Shown: positions 34,868-43,424 of the stretch, piece after piece | How the letters are laid out: the number at the start of each line of letters is the position of its first letter | Position numbering within the stretch: position 1 is the first letter of the stretch | Source: Komarekiella atlantica HA4396-MV6 | GTDB lineage: Bacteria; Cyanobacteriota; Cyanobacteriia; Cyanobacteriales; Nostocaceae | Length of the DNA stretch: 64,000 nt | Direction: 5' to 3' | Assembly: GCA_019359395.1 (NCBI GenBank) | Contig: JAHHHK010000007.1 | Coordinates: 1-64,000 of the forward strand | Made by a program: the position numbers and the translations under genes | Notes under the pieces: model-generated | Database searches by the model: none | Told to the model about the DNA's origin: nothing | Seen by the model: the letters and a program-made list of their open reading frames with translations, nothing else

Positions 34868-37054
34868 ATGACAAAGGTTAAGAGTGTTGATATATCAGGA
34901 AATTTAGCGTTTTTATTAGAAGTTGGTACAGAAGAATTACCTGCAAGTTTTCTTAGTCATGCCTTAGTACAGTGGCAAGAACGCATTCCTCAAAGTCTAG
35001 AAGCAAATAGTCTTAGCAGCGCATCTGTAGAAGTTTACGGTACTCCCCGGCGCTTGGCGGTACTAATTAAAGGTCTACCATCCCAGCAACCCAACCGCGA
35101 AGAGGAAATTAAAGGGCCACCCGCACAAGCAGCCTTTAAAGATGGCAAGCCAACACCCGCAGCAGTAGGCTTTGCCAAAAAGCAAGGCGTGGAAATAGAC
35201 GCTTTAGAAATCCGTCCCACTGACAAAGGGGAATTTGTCTTTGTGCAAAAAAGAATTCCCGGCCGTCCTGTGGCGGAAATTTTGACAGAACTTGTTCCTC
35301 AGTGGATTTGGGGTTTAGAAGGTAAGCGGTTAATGCGTTGGGGTGATGGGGATGCCAAGTTTTCTCGACCAATTCGTTGGTTAGTAGCTTTGTTAGATGC
35401 AGAGGTGCTACCGATTGAATTAGTGAATGGTTCGGAAACGATAAAGAGCGATCGCATTTCCCAAGGTCATCGTGTTTTACATCCAGAAACCGTGACAATT
35501 ACTCAAGCCACCGATTATGTAAATACTCTCCATTCTGCCTATGTTACTGTTGACCCAGCGGAACGGGCAAATTTGATTAAAAAGCAAGTGCAAGTAGCAG
35601 CGCAACAATCAGGTGGACATACAGTACTTTATCCTGATTTGTTAGAGGAAGTTACTAATCTTGTAGAATATCCTTCAGCTGTTGTTGGCAAATTTGAACC
35701 AGAGTTTTTGCAGTTACCAACTGAAGTTATTACTGAAGTTATGGTGACTCATCAGCGTTATTTTCCTGTATTTCAAGAAGGTAGTTTCCAAGAAGAATTA
35801 TTGCCAAATTTCATCACTGTTTCTAATGGTGATCCTGCCAAATCAGACATCATTGCCGTTGGGAATGAAAGAGTTATCCGCGCCAGATTAGCAGATGGTC
35901 AATTTTTCTATCAAGCTGATTTAGCCAAGCCTCTAGAGAACTTTTTACCACAATTAGAAAAAGTCACTTTCCAAGAAGATTTGGGTTCTGTACGGCTCAA
36001 GGTAGATAGAATAGTCAAGATTACTGGTCAAATTAATACCCAATTACAGCTAGAGGAAAATCAAAGCCAAAAAAATCAACGTGCTGCTTTATTATGTAAA
36101 GCCGATTTGGTTACTCAAATGGTCTATGAATTCCCCGAATTGCAAGGAATAATGGGACAAAAGTATGCCTTAGCCAGTGGTGAAGATGCCGAAGTCGCAA
36201 ACGCAATTTTTCAGCATTATCTACCCACGGGAGCGGGTGATATTTTGCCTGAAACTCTCACAGGTCAGGTTGTCGGTTTAGCAGACAGATTAGACACATT
36301 GGTCAGTATTTTTGGACTAGGTTTAATACCTACAGGTTCTTCAGATCCTTTTGCTTTGCGGCGGGCAGCAAATGCTGTAATTAACATTACATGGGCGGCT
36401 AATTTGCCAATTAATTTAGAAAATTTATTGCAGCAAATAATAGCAGACTTTGCAGCAGCTTACAACAAAAATCAAGGGCAATTAACTATAGCATTGCAAG
36501 AGTTTTTCTTACAACGAATTCGTACCTTATTGCAAGAAGAAAAGCAAATTGATTACGACTTGGTAAATGCAGTCTTGGGAGAAAATGACCCAGAGTATAC
36601 AGAACGTACGTTACAGGATTTATTAGATGTGCGCGATCGCGCTTTATACTTGCAACAAATCCGCAACGACAACACCTTAGATAACATCTACGAAACTGTT
36701 AACCGTTCCACACGATTAGCGGCGCAAGGTGATTTGGATACAAAACAGCTAGAACCAACAAGCGTAGTCCGTCAAGAACTATTCCAAAAATCTTCTGAGG
36801 TTGCTCTGTATAATGCCTTAGTTGACTTAGTGCCACAAACTCAAGCAGCACAGCAGACACGAAATTATCAACTATTAGTAGCAGCATTAGCAAACATTGC
36901 CCCGGCTGTTAGTAGCTTTTTTGACGGGCCGGATAGCGTTTTAGTCATGGATACTGATCCTGAAGTGAAGCGTAATCGATTACATTTGCTGGGATTAGTT
37001 CGCAATCATGCCCGTGTGCTGGCTGATTTTGGGGCGATCGTCAAAAATCTGTAG
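34868..37054 (+). CDS. glyS: Glycyl-tRNA synthetase beta subunit
   Basis: A 728-residue protein beginning with the family's [15 protein letters not shown]. It continues with [10 protein letters not shown] (about 57), [20 protein letters not shown] (about 155-174), HQRYFPVF (about 296) and a C-terminal anticodon-binding region. It is the beta subunit of the alpha2beta2 glycyl-tRNA synthetase used by bacteria, including cyanobacteria, for charging tRNA-Gly. The alpha subunit gene is not in the window. A TTG (34853) could add five residues, but ATG 34868 precedes a natural MTKVKS start. Full length, no damage. Confidence 0.95.
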   Translation: MTKVKSVDISGNLAFLLEVGTEELPASFLSHALVQWQERIPQSLEANSLSSASVEVYGTPRRLAVLIKGLPSQQPNREEEIKGPPAQAAFKDGKPTPAAVGFAKKQGVEIDALEIRPTDKGEFVFVQKRIPGRPVAEILTELVPQWIWGLEGKRLMRWGDGDAKFSRPIRWLVALLDAEVLPIELVNGSETIKSDRISQGHRVLHPETVTITQATDYVNTLHSAYVTVDPAERANLIKKQVQVAAQQSGGHTVLYPDLLEEVTNLVEYPSAVVGKFEPEFLQLPTEVITEVMVTHQRYFPVFQEGSFQEELLPNFITVSNGDPAKSDIIAVGNERVIRARLADGQFFYQADLAKPLENFLPQLEKVTFQEDLGSVRLKVDRIVKITGQINTQLQLEENQSQKNQRAALLCKADLVTQMVYEFPELQGIMGQKYALASGEDAEVANAIFQHYLPTGAGDILPETLTGQVVGLADRLDTLVSIFGLGLIPTGSSDPFALRRAANAVINITWAANLPINLENLLQQIIADFAAAYNKNQGQLTIALQEFFLQRIRTLLQEEKQIDYDLVNAVLGENDPEYTERTLQDLLDVRDRALYLQQIRNDNTLDNIYETVNRSTRLAAQGDLDTKQLEPTSVVRQELFQKSSEVALYNALVDLVPQTQAAQQTRNYQLLVAALANIAPAVSSFFDGPDSVLVMDTDPEVKRNRLHLLGLVRNHARVLADFGAIVKNL

Positions 37055-37071
37055 CACAGGCTAACAAAAAG

Positions 37072-37101
37072 TTGTGTAATTTTGCTAATAAGCGCTACTA
37101 T
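37072..37101 (+). promoter_or_regulatory. Candidate sigma70-type promoter for murD
   Basis: TTGTGT (37072-37077) and TACTAT (37096-37101) are spaced 18 bp and lie about 35 bp before the murD ATG. This matches the usual cyanobacterial -35/-10 layout. There is no independent evidence such as a mapped transcript. Confidence 0.35.
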
Positions 37102-37135
37102 AGGGAGTGCTTAACCAGGGACTCTGCTGCAATCT

Positions 37136-38617
37136 ATGCCTAGAGCTACTGTGATTGGATTGGGAAAGTCCGGTGTTGCTGCGGCGAGATTGTTGCAACG
37201 GGAAGGTTGGGAGGTGGAGCTAAGCGATCGCACCATCTCCGAAACCCTCCTTCAGCAACAACAAGAACTCGTTGCCGAGCAAATAACCGTTAAACTAGGT
37301 CAATCCTTAGAATTGAATGGTGCTAATTTACCCCAATTAATAGTCGTCAGTCCTGGCGTGCCTTGGGATATTCCTGTATTAATTCAGGCACGAAAACTAG
37401 GCATTGAAACTATTGGGGAAATAGAACTCGCCTGGCGACATCTGCAATCTCTACCTTGGGTAGGAATTACCGGCACTAACGGCAAAACTACTACCACAGC
37501 TTTAATTGCTGCCATTTTTCAAGCAGCAGGATTGAATGCACCCGCCTGCGGTAATATTGGCTACGCTGCTTGCGAAGTTGCTCTGTCCCTAACAGAGGGA
37601 GGGAGGGAAACTCCAATCCAAAATCTAAAATCTAAAATCCAAAATCATATTGATTGGGTAATTGCCGAAGTCAGTAGCTATCAAATAGAATCTTCTAATA
37701 CTCTTGCTCCCCGTATTGGTGTTTGGACGACCTTCACACCAGATCACCTTAGTCGCCATAAGACTTTAGAGAATTACTACAACATCAAAGCTAAACTGTT
37801 GCATCAGTCTAAGTTTCAAGTTTTCAATGGCGATGATGGCTATTTGAGCAAGCTAGGTCAAAGTCATTGGCCTGATGCTTATTGGACAAGTGTCAAAGGG
37901 AAAGATTCTCTGATTGGTGAACAAGGCTTTTACATTGAAAATGGCTGGGTTGTCGAAAAGTTGACTGCATCCTCAGTACCAGCACCCGTTGTGGAAGTGT
38001 CTGCTTTACGGATGGTGGGAGAACACAACCAGCAAAATTTACTCATGGCTGTAGCAGCAGCGCGGTTAGCAAAGATTGATTGTGATGCTATTGCGCGTGC
38101 AATTCGTGAATTCCCTGGCGTCGCTCATCGTTTAGAGCATATCTGCACTTGGGAAGGCATTGATTTTATTAACGATAGCAAAGCCACCAACTACGATGCA
38201 GCCGAAGTTGGCTTAGCATCTGTGAAAAGTCCAGCAATTTTGATTGCTGGCGGAGAAGCCAAAGCAGGTGATGATACTGGTTGGCTAACAAAAATTCGCT
38301 CCTCAACTGCTGCTGTATTATTAATTGGTTCTGCCGCACCTGCGTTTGCCCAACGTCTCCAAGAGGTAGGGTATTATTCTTACGAAATTGTGGAAACGAT
38401 GGAAAGGGCGGTCATCAGGTCGGCAGAATTAGCCAAGCAGTATCATGCATCTGTAGTTTTGCTATCTCCAGCTTGCGCGAGTTTCGACCAGTACCCGAAT
38501 TTTGAGGTACGGGGTGATCATTTCCGCCAGTTATGTCTTGGGGCAACAGACAGAAAGTTTACTACGAAATTAGACTCTGCAAGCTCAGGTCAAGAGTCCA
38601 TAGTCCGAAGTCGGTAG
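37136..38617 (+). CDS. murD: UDP-N-acetylmuramoyl-alanine--D-glutamate ligase
   Basis: A 493-residue Mur ligase for the second peptide addition in peptidoglycan precursor synthesis, acting in the cytosol. The N-terminal Rossmann part opens [17 protein letters not shown]. The ATP-binding [15 protein letters not shown] is at about 110-124; the central FTPDHLSRH and the C-terminal FINDSKATN and [20 protein letters not shown] close the usual order. It is slightly long: about 20 extra residues (around 155-170) come from an in-frame heptamer repeat, and the C-terminus has an extra [10 protein letters not shown] tail. The active-site residues are intact. A terminator follows at 38676. Confidence 0.95.
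   Translation: MPRATVIGLGKSGVAAARLLQREGWEVELSDRTISETLLQQQQELVAEQITVKLGQSLELNGANLPQLIVVSPGVPWDIPVLIQARKLGIETIGEIELAWRHLQSLPWVGITGTNGKTTTTALIAAIFQAAGLNAPACGNIGYAACEVALSLTEGGRETPIQNLKSKIQNHIDWVIAEVSSYQIESSNTLAPRIGVWTTFTPDHLSRHKTLENYYNIKAKLLHQSKFQVFNGDDGYLSKLGQSHWPDAYWTSVKGKDSLIGEQGFYIENGWVVEKLTASSVPAPVVEVSALRMVGEHNQQNLLMAVAAARLAKIDCDAIARAIREFPGVAHRLEHICTWEGIDFINDSKATNYDAAEVGLASVKSPAILIAGGEAKAGDDTGWLTKIRSSTAAVLLIGSAAPAFAQRLQEVGYYSYEIVETMERAVIRSAELAKQYHASVVLLSPACASFDQYPNFEVRGDHFRQLCLGATDRKFTTKLDSASSGQESIVRSR
37616..37646. repeat. In-frame heptamer repeat (ATCCAAA/ATCTAAA) in murD
   Basis: Four tandem heptamers (ATCCAAA, ATCTAAA, ATCTAAA, ATCCAAA) plus ATC form part of the murD reading frame. They are translated as [11 protein letters not shown] before the conserved [11 protein letters not shown]. 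This is the short-tandem-repeat class usually found between genes in filamentous cyanobacteria. Its location is a surface loop between the ATP-binding strand region and the catalytic domain, so it is likely to be tolerated. Confidence 0.9.
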
Positions 38618-38675
38618 TTAGCTTTACTCCCCTTACGAGGATTTTCAGTTGATTGATAGCATTAGCTTCTATTAT

Positions 38676-38715
38676 TTAGGGACGTAACTGTAATAGTTAT
38701 GTCCCTAATTTTTTT
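38676..38715 (+). terminator. Rho-independent terminator after murD
   Basis: A 14-bp near-perfect stem (TTAGGGACGTAACT against AGTTATGTCCCTAA, with one G-U pair in RNA) with a five-base loop, followed by a run of seven T. It lies 58 bp after the murD stop on the same strand. The inverted repeat would also function in the other direction less well. Confidence 0.8.
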
Positions 38716-38796
38716 CAACTAATAGAGCTGGATATTTATGTATACAAGTGATATTTTGCATCTGTGCGATGAAATTTGTGAGAAGTCGCGGTATTC

Positions 38797-38834
38797 AGAT
38801 CCCCGACTTCTCAAAGAAAAGAAGTCGGGGATCT
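38797..38834. repeat. 15-bp inverted repeat (AGATCCCCGACTTCT)
   Basis: Perfect arms of 15 bp at 38797-38811 and 38820-38834 with an eight-base loop, in the 407-bp gap between murD and the graspetide precursor. This palindrome family is frequent in filamentous cyanobacteria. No gene lies in this gap; the rest is AT-rich and likely holds the precursor promoter. Confidence 0.85.
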
Positions 38835-39024
38835 TGGTTCTCACTCACGAATGATTGAATTTTTGCAAACTTGGTATAAGCATAAGTGAATTAATTATGT
38901 CCCAAAAAACTATATAAGAACCTGCTGAAGACAAAATTCCATTAATTATGATGATTATAGTTATTGTTTTAAAGCCACTAATTGAGTATTAATTTACATT
39001 CACTTGACTAAAGGAGTTAAAATT

Positions 39025-39282
39025 ATGTCTAACATCAAAGTAGAAGATTTAGATTCGCAAGCAGTTCCATTTTTTGCCCGCTTTCTAGAAGGACAATCTC
39101 CTGAAGAGTTGTCTGAAGAGGAAATGGAAGCAATCGGAGGCGGGTGTGGTGGAATAGTTACGACTCTGAAGTTTCCTTCTGATAACGAAGATGTCGTTAC
39201 TAAGAAATACCCATCTGATAGCGATGAATATGCTGTTACTCAAAAGTACCCTTCAGATGGTGAAGATAGCAGCGGGTTTTAG
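39025..39282 (+). CDS. mdnA: Three-core microviridin-type graspetide precursor
   Basis: An 85-residue precursor. The leader contains the ligase-recognition motif PFFARFLE (15-22), an acidic helix (SPEELSEEEMEAI) and a GGG site (38-40). Three cores follow at residues 47-56 (TLKFPSDNED), 59-68 (TKKYPSDSDE) and 72-81 (TQKYPSDGED), fitting TxK(Y/F)PSDxxx: Thr and Ser form omega-esters and Lys an omega-amide with the acidic side chains. The short linkers between cores suggest one precursor could yield three tricyclic peptides or one linked product. ATG 39025 is chosen, with AAAGGAG eight bases upstream, over an ORF start at 39004. Two ATP-grasp ligase genes follow. Microviridins typically inhibit serine proteases; the target here is unknown. 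Confidence 0.93.
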   Translation: MSNIKVEDLDSQAVPFFARFLEGQSPEELSEEEMEAIGGGCGGIVTTLKFPSDNEDVVTKKYPSDSDEYAVTQKYPSDGEDSSGF

Positions 39283-39296
39283 ATGAGTAGACCACA

Positions 39297-39325
39297 GTAG
39301 GGTAGGCATTGCAATGCTTACCCTA
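39297..39325. repeat. GTAGGGTAGGCATT palindrome between the precursor and a lost core
   Basis: An inverted repeat (GTAGGGTAGGCATT against AATGCTTACCCTAT) lies 15 bp after the precursor stop codon and 44 bp before the remnant core. A related copy is at about 29034. Its position suggests insertion of a mobile palindrome in the tail of the original precursor gene. Confidence 0.8.
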
Positions 39326-39368
39326 TAAACTACTCGTTGCTCACGGGGAAAAGTCTTTGTGCGATGGC

Positions 39369-39434
39369 AAAAATTCCAAACAAGATGAGTTTGTCATGAA
39401 TCAATACTCATCTGATAGTGAGGATTACATATAA
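39369..39434 (+). pseudogene. Degenerate fourth graspetide core (out of frame)
   Basis: Reading from 39369 in the frame ending TAA 39432-39434 gives KNSKQDEFVMNQYSSDSED and then YI. The DExxxxQYxSDxED pattern aligns with the third core's linker and core of the precursor (DEYAVTQKYPSDGED). The essential Thr and Lys are lost and Pro has become Ser. The frame differs from that of the precursor, and the palindrome at 39297 lies between them. No start codon or RBS precedes it, so it is not expected to be made. Confidence 0.65.
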
Positions 39435-39514
39435 GTTTTATAAAGTAACTGCCTACTTATTTCTAGTTGGTAGTAGGCTGCAAAAGAAAAAAACCAACAC
39501 TGATTCGATATTTT

Positions 39515-40507
39515 ATGCGCCCCTCGCGTGATGTGGTTTTGTTAATCACCCACAGCGGTGATTACTTCACAATAGATAGAGTCGCAGATGCCCTATCAAA
39601 ACGGGGCGCACAACCATTTCGCTTTGATACTGATCAATTTCCGATCGCAATACAACTTCAAGCACATCTTGATCACTCTGGGAGTCATCACAAGCTAAAA
39701 TATGGCGATCGCTCTATCAGCACAGAGCAAGTTCAAGCGGTGTGGATGCGTCGGATTTGGCAGCCTCAGTTAGGCACAGAATTGGCTCCACAATTTCAAC
39801 AAGCCTGCATCAGAGAATCACTCACAACTTTAGATGGTTTCTGGGACAGTCTCAGGGGAGCTATGTGGGTGGATGATTTGCAGCGGATTAATGCCGCAGA
39901 GAACAAGCTACGTCAATTGAGGGTTGCTCGTGAAGTTGGTCTGGTGATTCCTCGGACTCTCGTCACAAATGACCCTGAAGAAGTACGAGAATTTTTCTTT
40001 GCGGTCAAAGGAAAGATGATTGCTAAGCTATTAACGCCTCTTTCATCTGGGATGAAAGGCTCAACTTTTTTTCTATATACCAGATTAGTTAAAGAGGAAG
40101 ACTTACTGGATGCTCAAACACTGCGTTATTGTCCGATGGTCTTTCAAGAGCAAATCCCTAAACATTTGGAACTAAGGGCAGTATTTGTGAATGGAAAACT
40201 ATTTGTCGGGGCGTTAGATGCGTCTCGTTATGCGGCATTTACCCAAGATTGGCGACGCGCTAAATCTGAGGATTGTGTATGGCAAACTCATGAACTTCCA
40301 ACAGATGTAGTTAATTGTCTCAATGCTTTTATGGCCAGGTTTGGGCTAGTTTTTGGCGCATTGGACTTGATTCAAACACCATCAGGAGAATACGTGTTTT
40401 TGGAAGTTAATCCTACAGGCGAGTGGGGAATGCTAGAACGAGATTTAGGCTACCCCATTTCGGAAGCGATCGCTGATACCCTGCTTTCAAAAAGTCCTGA
40501 GTCATAA
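39515..40507 (+). CDS. mdnB: MvdC/MdnB-like ATP-grasp ligase (omega-amide)
   Basis: A 330-residue ATP-grasp ligase of the microviridin family. DVVLLITHSGDYFTIDRVAD starts the pre-ATP-grasp part, FRFDTDQFP (about 36-44) and VWMRRIWQP (about 75-83) follow. The ATP-grasp core has AKLLTP, MVFQEQIPK (about 208-216), and the metal-binding LIQTPSGEYVFLEVNPTGEW (about 287-306). The opening and WMRRIWQP resemble MvdC/MdnB, the enzyme that forms the Lys-acid omega-amide after esterification. The ATG at 39515 matches the family start; an upstream in-frame codon at 39467 has no support. Catalytic residues look intact. Confidence 0.92.
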   Translation: MRPSRDVVLLITHSGDYFTIDRVADALSKRGAQPFRFDTDQFPIAIQLQAHLDHSGSHHKLKYGDRSISTEQVQAVWMRRIWQPQLGTELAPQFQQACIRESLTTLDGFWDSLRGAMWVDDLQRINAAENKLRQLRVAREVGLVIPRTLVTNDPEEVREFFFAVKGKMIAKLLTPLSSGMKGSTFFLYTRLVKEEDLLDAQTLRYCPMVFQEQIPKHLELRAVFVNGKLFVGALDASRYAAFTQDWRRAKSEDCVWQTHELPTDVVNCLNAFMARFGLVFGALDLIQTPSGEYVFLEVNPTGEWGMLERDLGYPISEAIADTLLSKSPES

Positions 40508-40520
40508 CTCAATACTCAAC

Positions 40521-40699
40521 ACAGACGCGATGAATCGCGTCTCTACTCAGCACTCACTTGTACAGATGCGATTCATCGCGTCTCAGCACTCACTTGTACA
40601 GACGCGATTCATCGCGTCTCAACACTCACTTGTACAGATGCGATTCATCGCGTCTCAACACTCACTTGTACAGATGCGATTCATCGCGTCTCAACACTC
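40521..40699. repeat. Array of 36-bp hairpin repeats between the two ligase genes
   Basis: Units of 36 bp, beginning TACAGATGCGATTCATCGCG and ending TCTCAACACTCACTTG, start at 40561, 40597, 40633 and 40669; a variant copy precedes them (40521). Each forms a hairpin (GATGCGAT against ATCGCGTC). The GACGCGAT/ATCGCGTC core is shared with the 39-bp array at 27273, but the spacer part differs. It fills the whole gap between the ligase genes and ends 3 bp before the second gene's ATG, so it lies in the leader of that gene. Confidence 0.88.
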
Positions 40700-40702
40700 A
40701 AT

Positions 40703-41719
40703 ATGACTATTTTACTTATTACTCACAGCGAAGATAACGAAAGCATTTCCTTGGTTCTCCAAGCAATTGCAGATCAAGGAGGGAAAGCATTTCGTTTTGA
40801 CACAGATAGATTTCCTACAGAAGTGCAGTTAGATGTTTACTATGGTGAAGAATCTGAACGAGTGATTCTGAGTTGTGATCACCAGAAGCTAGATCTAAAT
40901 GAGGTGTTGGCAGTTTGGTATCGGCGAATTGCGATCGGGGCAAAAATTCCCAAAACGATGGATCAGCAACTTCGACAAGCTTCGATTCAGGAATCACGCG
41001 TCACGATTCAAGGGATGATTGCTAGCATCAACGGATTTCATTTTGATTATCAACCAAATATCCGCCGAGCAGAAAATAAACAACTACAACTACAAGTGGC
41101 CCGGGAGGTTGGTTTAGATACCCCGCGCACCTTGACGACGAACAATCCACTTACAGTCAGGCGATTTGCTCAAGAGTGCGAGCATGGCATGATTACCAAG
41201 ATGCTTTCTTCCTTTGCTATCTACGACGAACAAGGGCAAGAGAATGTTGTGTTCACCAATCCAGTAAAATCTGAAGATCTAGACAACCTCGATGGACTGC
41301 GTTTCTGCCCGATGACCTTTCAGGAGAAAATCCCGAAAGCGCTAGAATTACGGACAATTATTGTAGGTAAGCGTGTTTTCACCGCTGCGGTTGACTCCCA
41401 AGCTTTGGAAAAAGCGCAATATGACTGGCGGCGACAGGGAATTGCTTTACTTAACGCTTGGCAAGCCTACACCCTACCTCAAGATGTGGAGGAGAAGCTA
41501 CTTAAATTAATGGCTAACTTTGGCTTGAATTATGGGGCGATTGATATTATTTTGACGCCAGGCGATCGCTATATATTCCTTGAAGTTAACCCAGTGGGAG
41601 AGTTTTTCTGGCTGGAACGTTGCCCTGGCTTACCTATTTCTCAAGCAATAGCTGAACTTCTACTTGCTGAGTCTGAGGCTTGTGAAACTAGTAAATATGT
41701 TGTAGCAGACAAATTATGA
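40703..41719 (+). CDS. mdnC: MvdD/MdnC-like ATP-grasp ligase (omega-ester)
   Basis: A 338-residue ATP-grasp ligase. TILLITHSEDNESISLVLQA starts it, FRFDTDRFPTEVQLD is at about 32-46, AVWYRRI (about 71-77), ITKMLSSFAIYDEQGQENVV (about 164-183), MTFQEKIPKALELRTIIVG (about 211-229) and FLEVNPVGEFFWLE (about 292-305). The pattern VWYRR and ...NPVGEFFWLE matches MvdD/MdnC, which forms the two omega-ester bonds first. It follows the MvdC-like gene after a hairpin-repeat array that leaves no ordinary RBS, which could affect relative expression. A separate acetyltransferase and transporter gene, known from other microviridin clusters, are absent. Confidence 0.92.
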   Translation: MTILLITHSEDNESISLVLQAIADQGGKAFRFDTDRFPTEVQLDVYYGEESERVILSCDHQKLDLNEVLAVWYRRIAIGAKIPKTMDQQLRQASIQESRVTIQGMIASINGFHFDYQPNIRRAENKQLQLQVAREVGLDTPRTLTTNNPLTVRRFAQECEHGMITKMLSSFAIYDEQGQENVVFTNPVKSEDLDNLDGLRFCPMTFQEKIPKALELRTIIVGKRVFTAAVDSQALEKAQYDWRRQGIALLNAWQAYTLPQDVEEKLLKLMANFGLNYGAIDIILTPGDRYIFLEVNPVGEFFWLERCPGLPISQAIAELLLAESEACETSKYVVADKL

Positions 41720-41825
41720 TCTGCATACGCTCTCAAGATAGATGAACTGCAAAAATAAGGATGATTAAATTTATCTGAGTCTTTCACTTCTGTTTACCAG
41801 GTTTGGTGTATCACCAAGCCTTTTT

Positions 41826-43187
41826 TCATGTCAAGTTAGTTAATATTTGCCTGCCTTCAGGGAGAAACTTCGGGTGAAAATATTGTCGGTATAACTGACA
41901 ACTGAGCATTGCTTTGTTGTTATCTAACTTAATTAGCCCCATACTGCTTAACTTGTAAGCCAAAATTGGTTCTAATCGAACAGGTTCAGTAGCATTTATG
42001 ACAGTATTAAGGGCGATCGCTAATTCTGGCTGTTCTTGTAAAGTTGCACAGTGACGTTGCAAGTGATGCTGATAAATTCCAGTAGATGTGGGGGCAGTTT
42101 CTAGTAACTCTGGGAGAGTTAGCTCACCCTGGTTAAGGTGATAGAGTGCTATGTTAACTAGTGCCGGATGTCCTCCAAGCATATCTATTAGTTGTTTGGC
42201 TTCTTGACCATCAGTCCAGTCAAGTCCATAGCGCTGAGCTAACTGTTGCACCTGGTCTAGATTAAACCAGGTTAGCTGAACTGGTAGTCCCACATTGAAA
42301 GGAGACTGATGAAGTTGCAGGGGAACATAAATATCAGTCGAGTGAACTACAATGAGGCGCAGCTTTTGCCAAATGGGCAGTCTTTTGGCTTCTTCATACC
42401 ATGAACGCAACAAGGGTAAAACTTCTTTTGCCACTTGTGGATGCTCAAACAATTGGTTCACCTCGTCCAATGCTAAAACAAGAGGAGTATCAATTTGTTC
42501 AAGCACATAGCTTCTCAGGTAGAGGCTGCAACTGACTTTACTGCCAATATCTTCATCCCAATAATCGTCTAGTCTTGGTTCGAGTCGAAGTTGCAGAGCG
42601 ACGTTGGCACATAGCCAGCGCAGAAACCGATTTAGATCGCTCAAAATATTCTGATCAATTTGCTCAAGGTTCAGGCTAACTGTGCGATAGCCCAGGCGAT
42701 TGGCATGTTCTAGAATCCTCAACAGCATTGAGGTTTTACCCATTTCTTTAGGGGCTTTAATCCGTACTAAGGCTCCTGGTTTACTGATTTCTGTATAAGC
42801 CTGTCTCTCAACCGGAGAGTTTTCAATGTAAAAAGGGGAGTTAATAGGAACTGAACCACTAGGAAAGCGAGGCGATGAGATATCCTGCTTGATATCGAGG
42901 ATGTTGCCCACACTGCTTGTTTGTGCAGCTGCATAAGACTCCAGTAGCGCCCGACAGTTTTTCTTGGTGACACGCTCGCCGATAATATCAGTGAGTCGTC
43001 GGCATAACTCTGGAGCGACGACATTAGTAAAGTAGCCAGGGCTATAGCCTTGTTCTTGAGCAATTTGGCTATAGGTATGATACTGCCATGTACCCCGCAA
43101 AATCAGAACTTCTGTGGAATTGAGGGGACGATGTTGAATTTCAACCAGCTTGCGGTTAACAATATTGAGAATAGATTCGAGGTTCAT
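41826..43187 (-). CDS. vMAP-HTH / AAA-like ATPase protein
   Basis: A 453-residue protein. Residues 1-85 are a helix-turn-helix of the vWA-MoxR-associated protein type (LNSTEVLILRGTWQYHTYSQ then IAQEQGYSPGYFTNVV). The AAA-like (AAA_35) NTPase begins at about 120 (PFYIENSPVERQAYTEISKP) with Walker A APKEMGKTSML (about 152-162) and Walker B PLVLALDEVNQLF (about 238-250), and a winged C-terminal part. Such genes are cyanobacterial relatives of STAND-like signalling NTPases in predicted conflict systems. It lies convergent to the graspetide ligase genes, 106 bp apart; functional connection is not established. The gene is intact. Confidence 0.87.
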   Translation of the reverse strand: MNLESILNIVNRKLVEIQHRPLNSTEVLILRGTWQYHTYSQIAQEQGYSPGYFTNVVAPELCRRLTDIIGERVTKKNCRALLESYAAAQTSSVGNILDIKQDISSPRFPSGSVPINSPFYIENSPVERQAYTEISKPGALVRIKAPKEMGKTSMLLRILEHANRLGYRTVSLNLEQIDQNILSDLNRFLRWLCANVALQLRLEPRLDDYWDEDIGSKVSCSLYLRSYVLEQIDTPLVLALDEVNQLFEHPQVAKEVLPLLRSWYEEAKRLPIWQKLRLIVVHSTDIYVPLQLHQSPFNVGLPVQLTWFNLDQVQQLAQRYGLDWTDGQEAKQLIDMLGGHPALVNIALYHLNQGELTLPELLETAPTSTGIYQHHLQRHCATLQEQPELAIALNTVINATEPVRLEPILAYKLSSMGLIKLDNNKAMLSCQLYRQYFHPKFLPEGRQILTNLT

Positions 43188-43424
43188 GGAAGTTCTATAG
43201 CCATCTGCTTAAGTATGAATCGACTCGACCATAACCAAATAATATCAGGATAGTGCGAGTGTAATACCAAGACTTACTCAAGCAAGTTTGTTGCGCGTTT
43301 ACTAACGCTGTGCCATGGCATGATTGTATCTCCCTTTCTCCATCAGTTGTCTGTATTCGCCTATGGATAGAGGCATTGCCCCATTACTACATAGAAACTA
43401 GATGTATGATTGGGTCAAGTTTTA

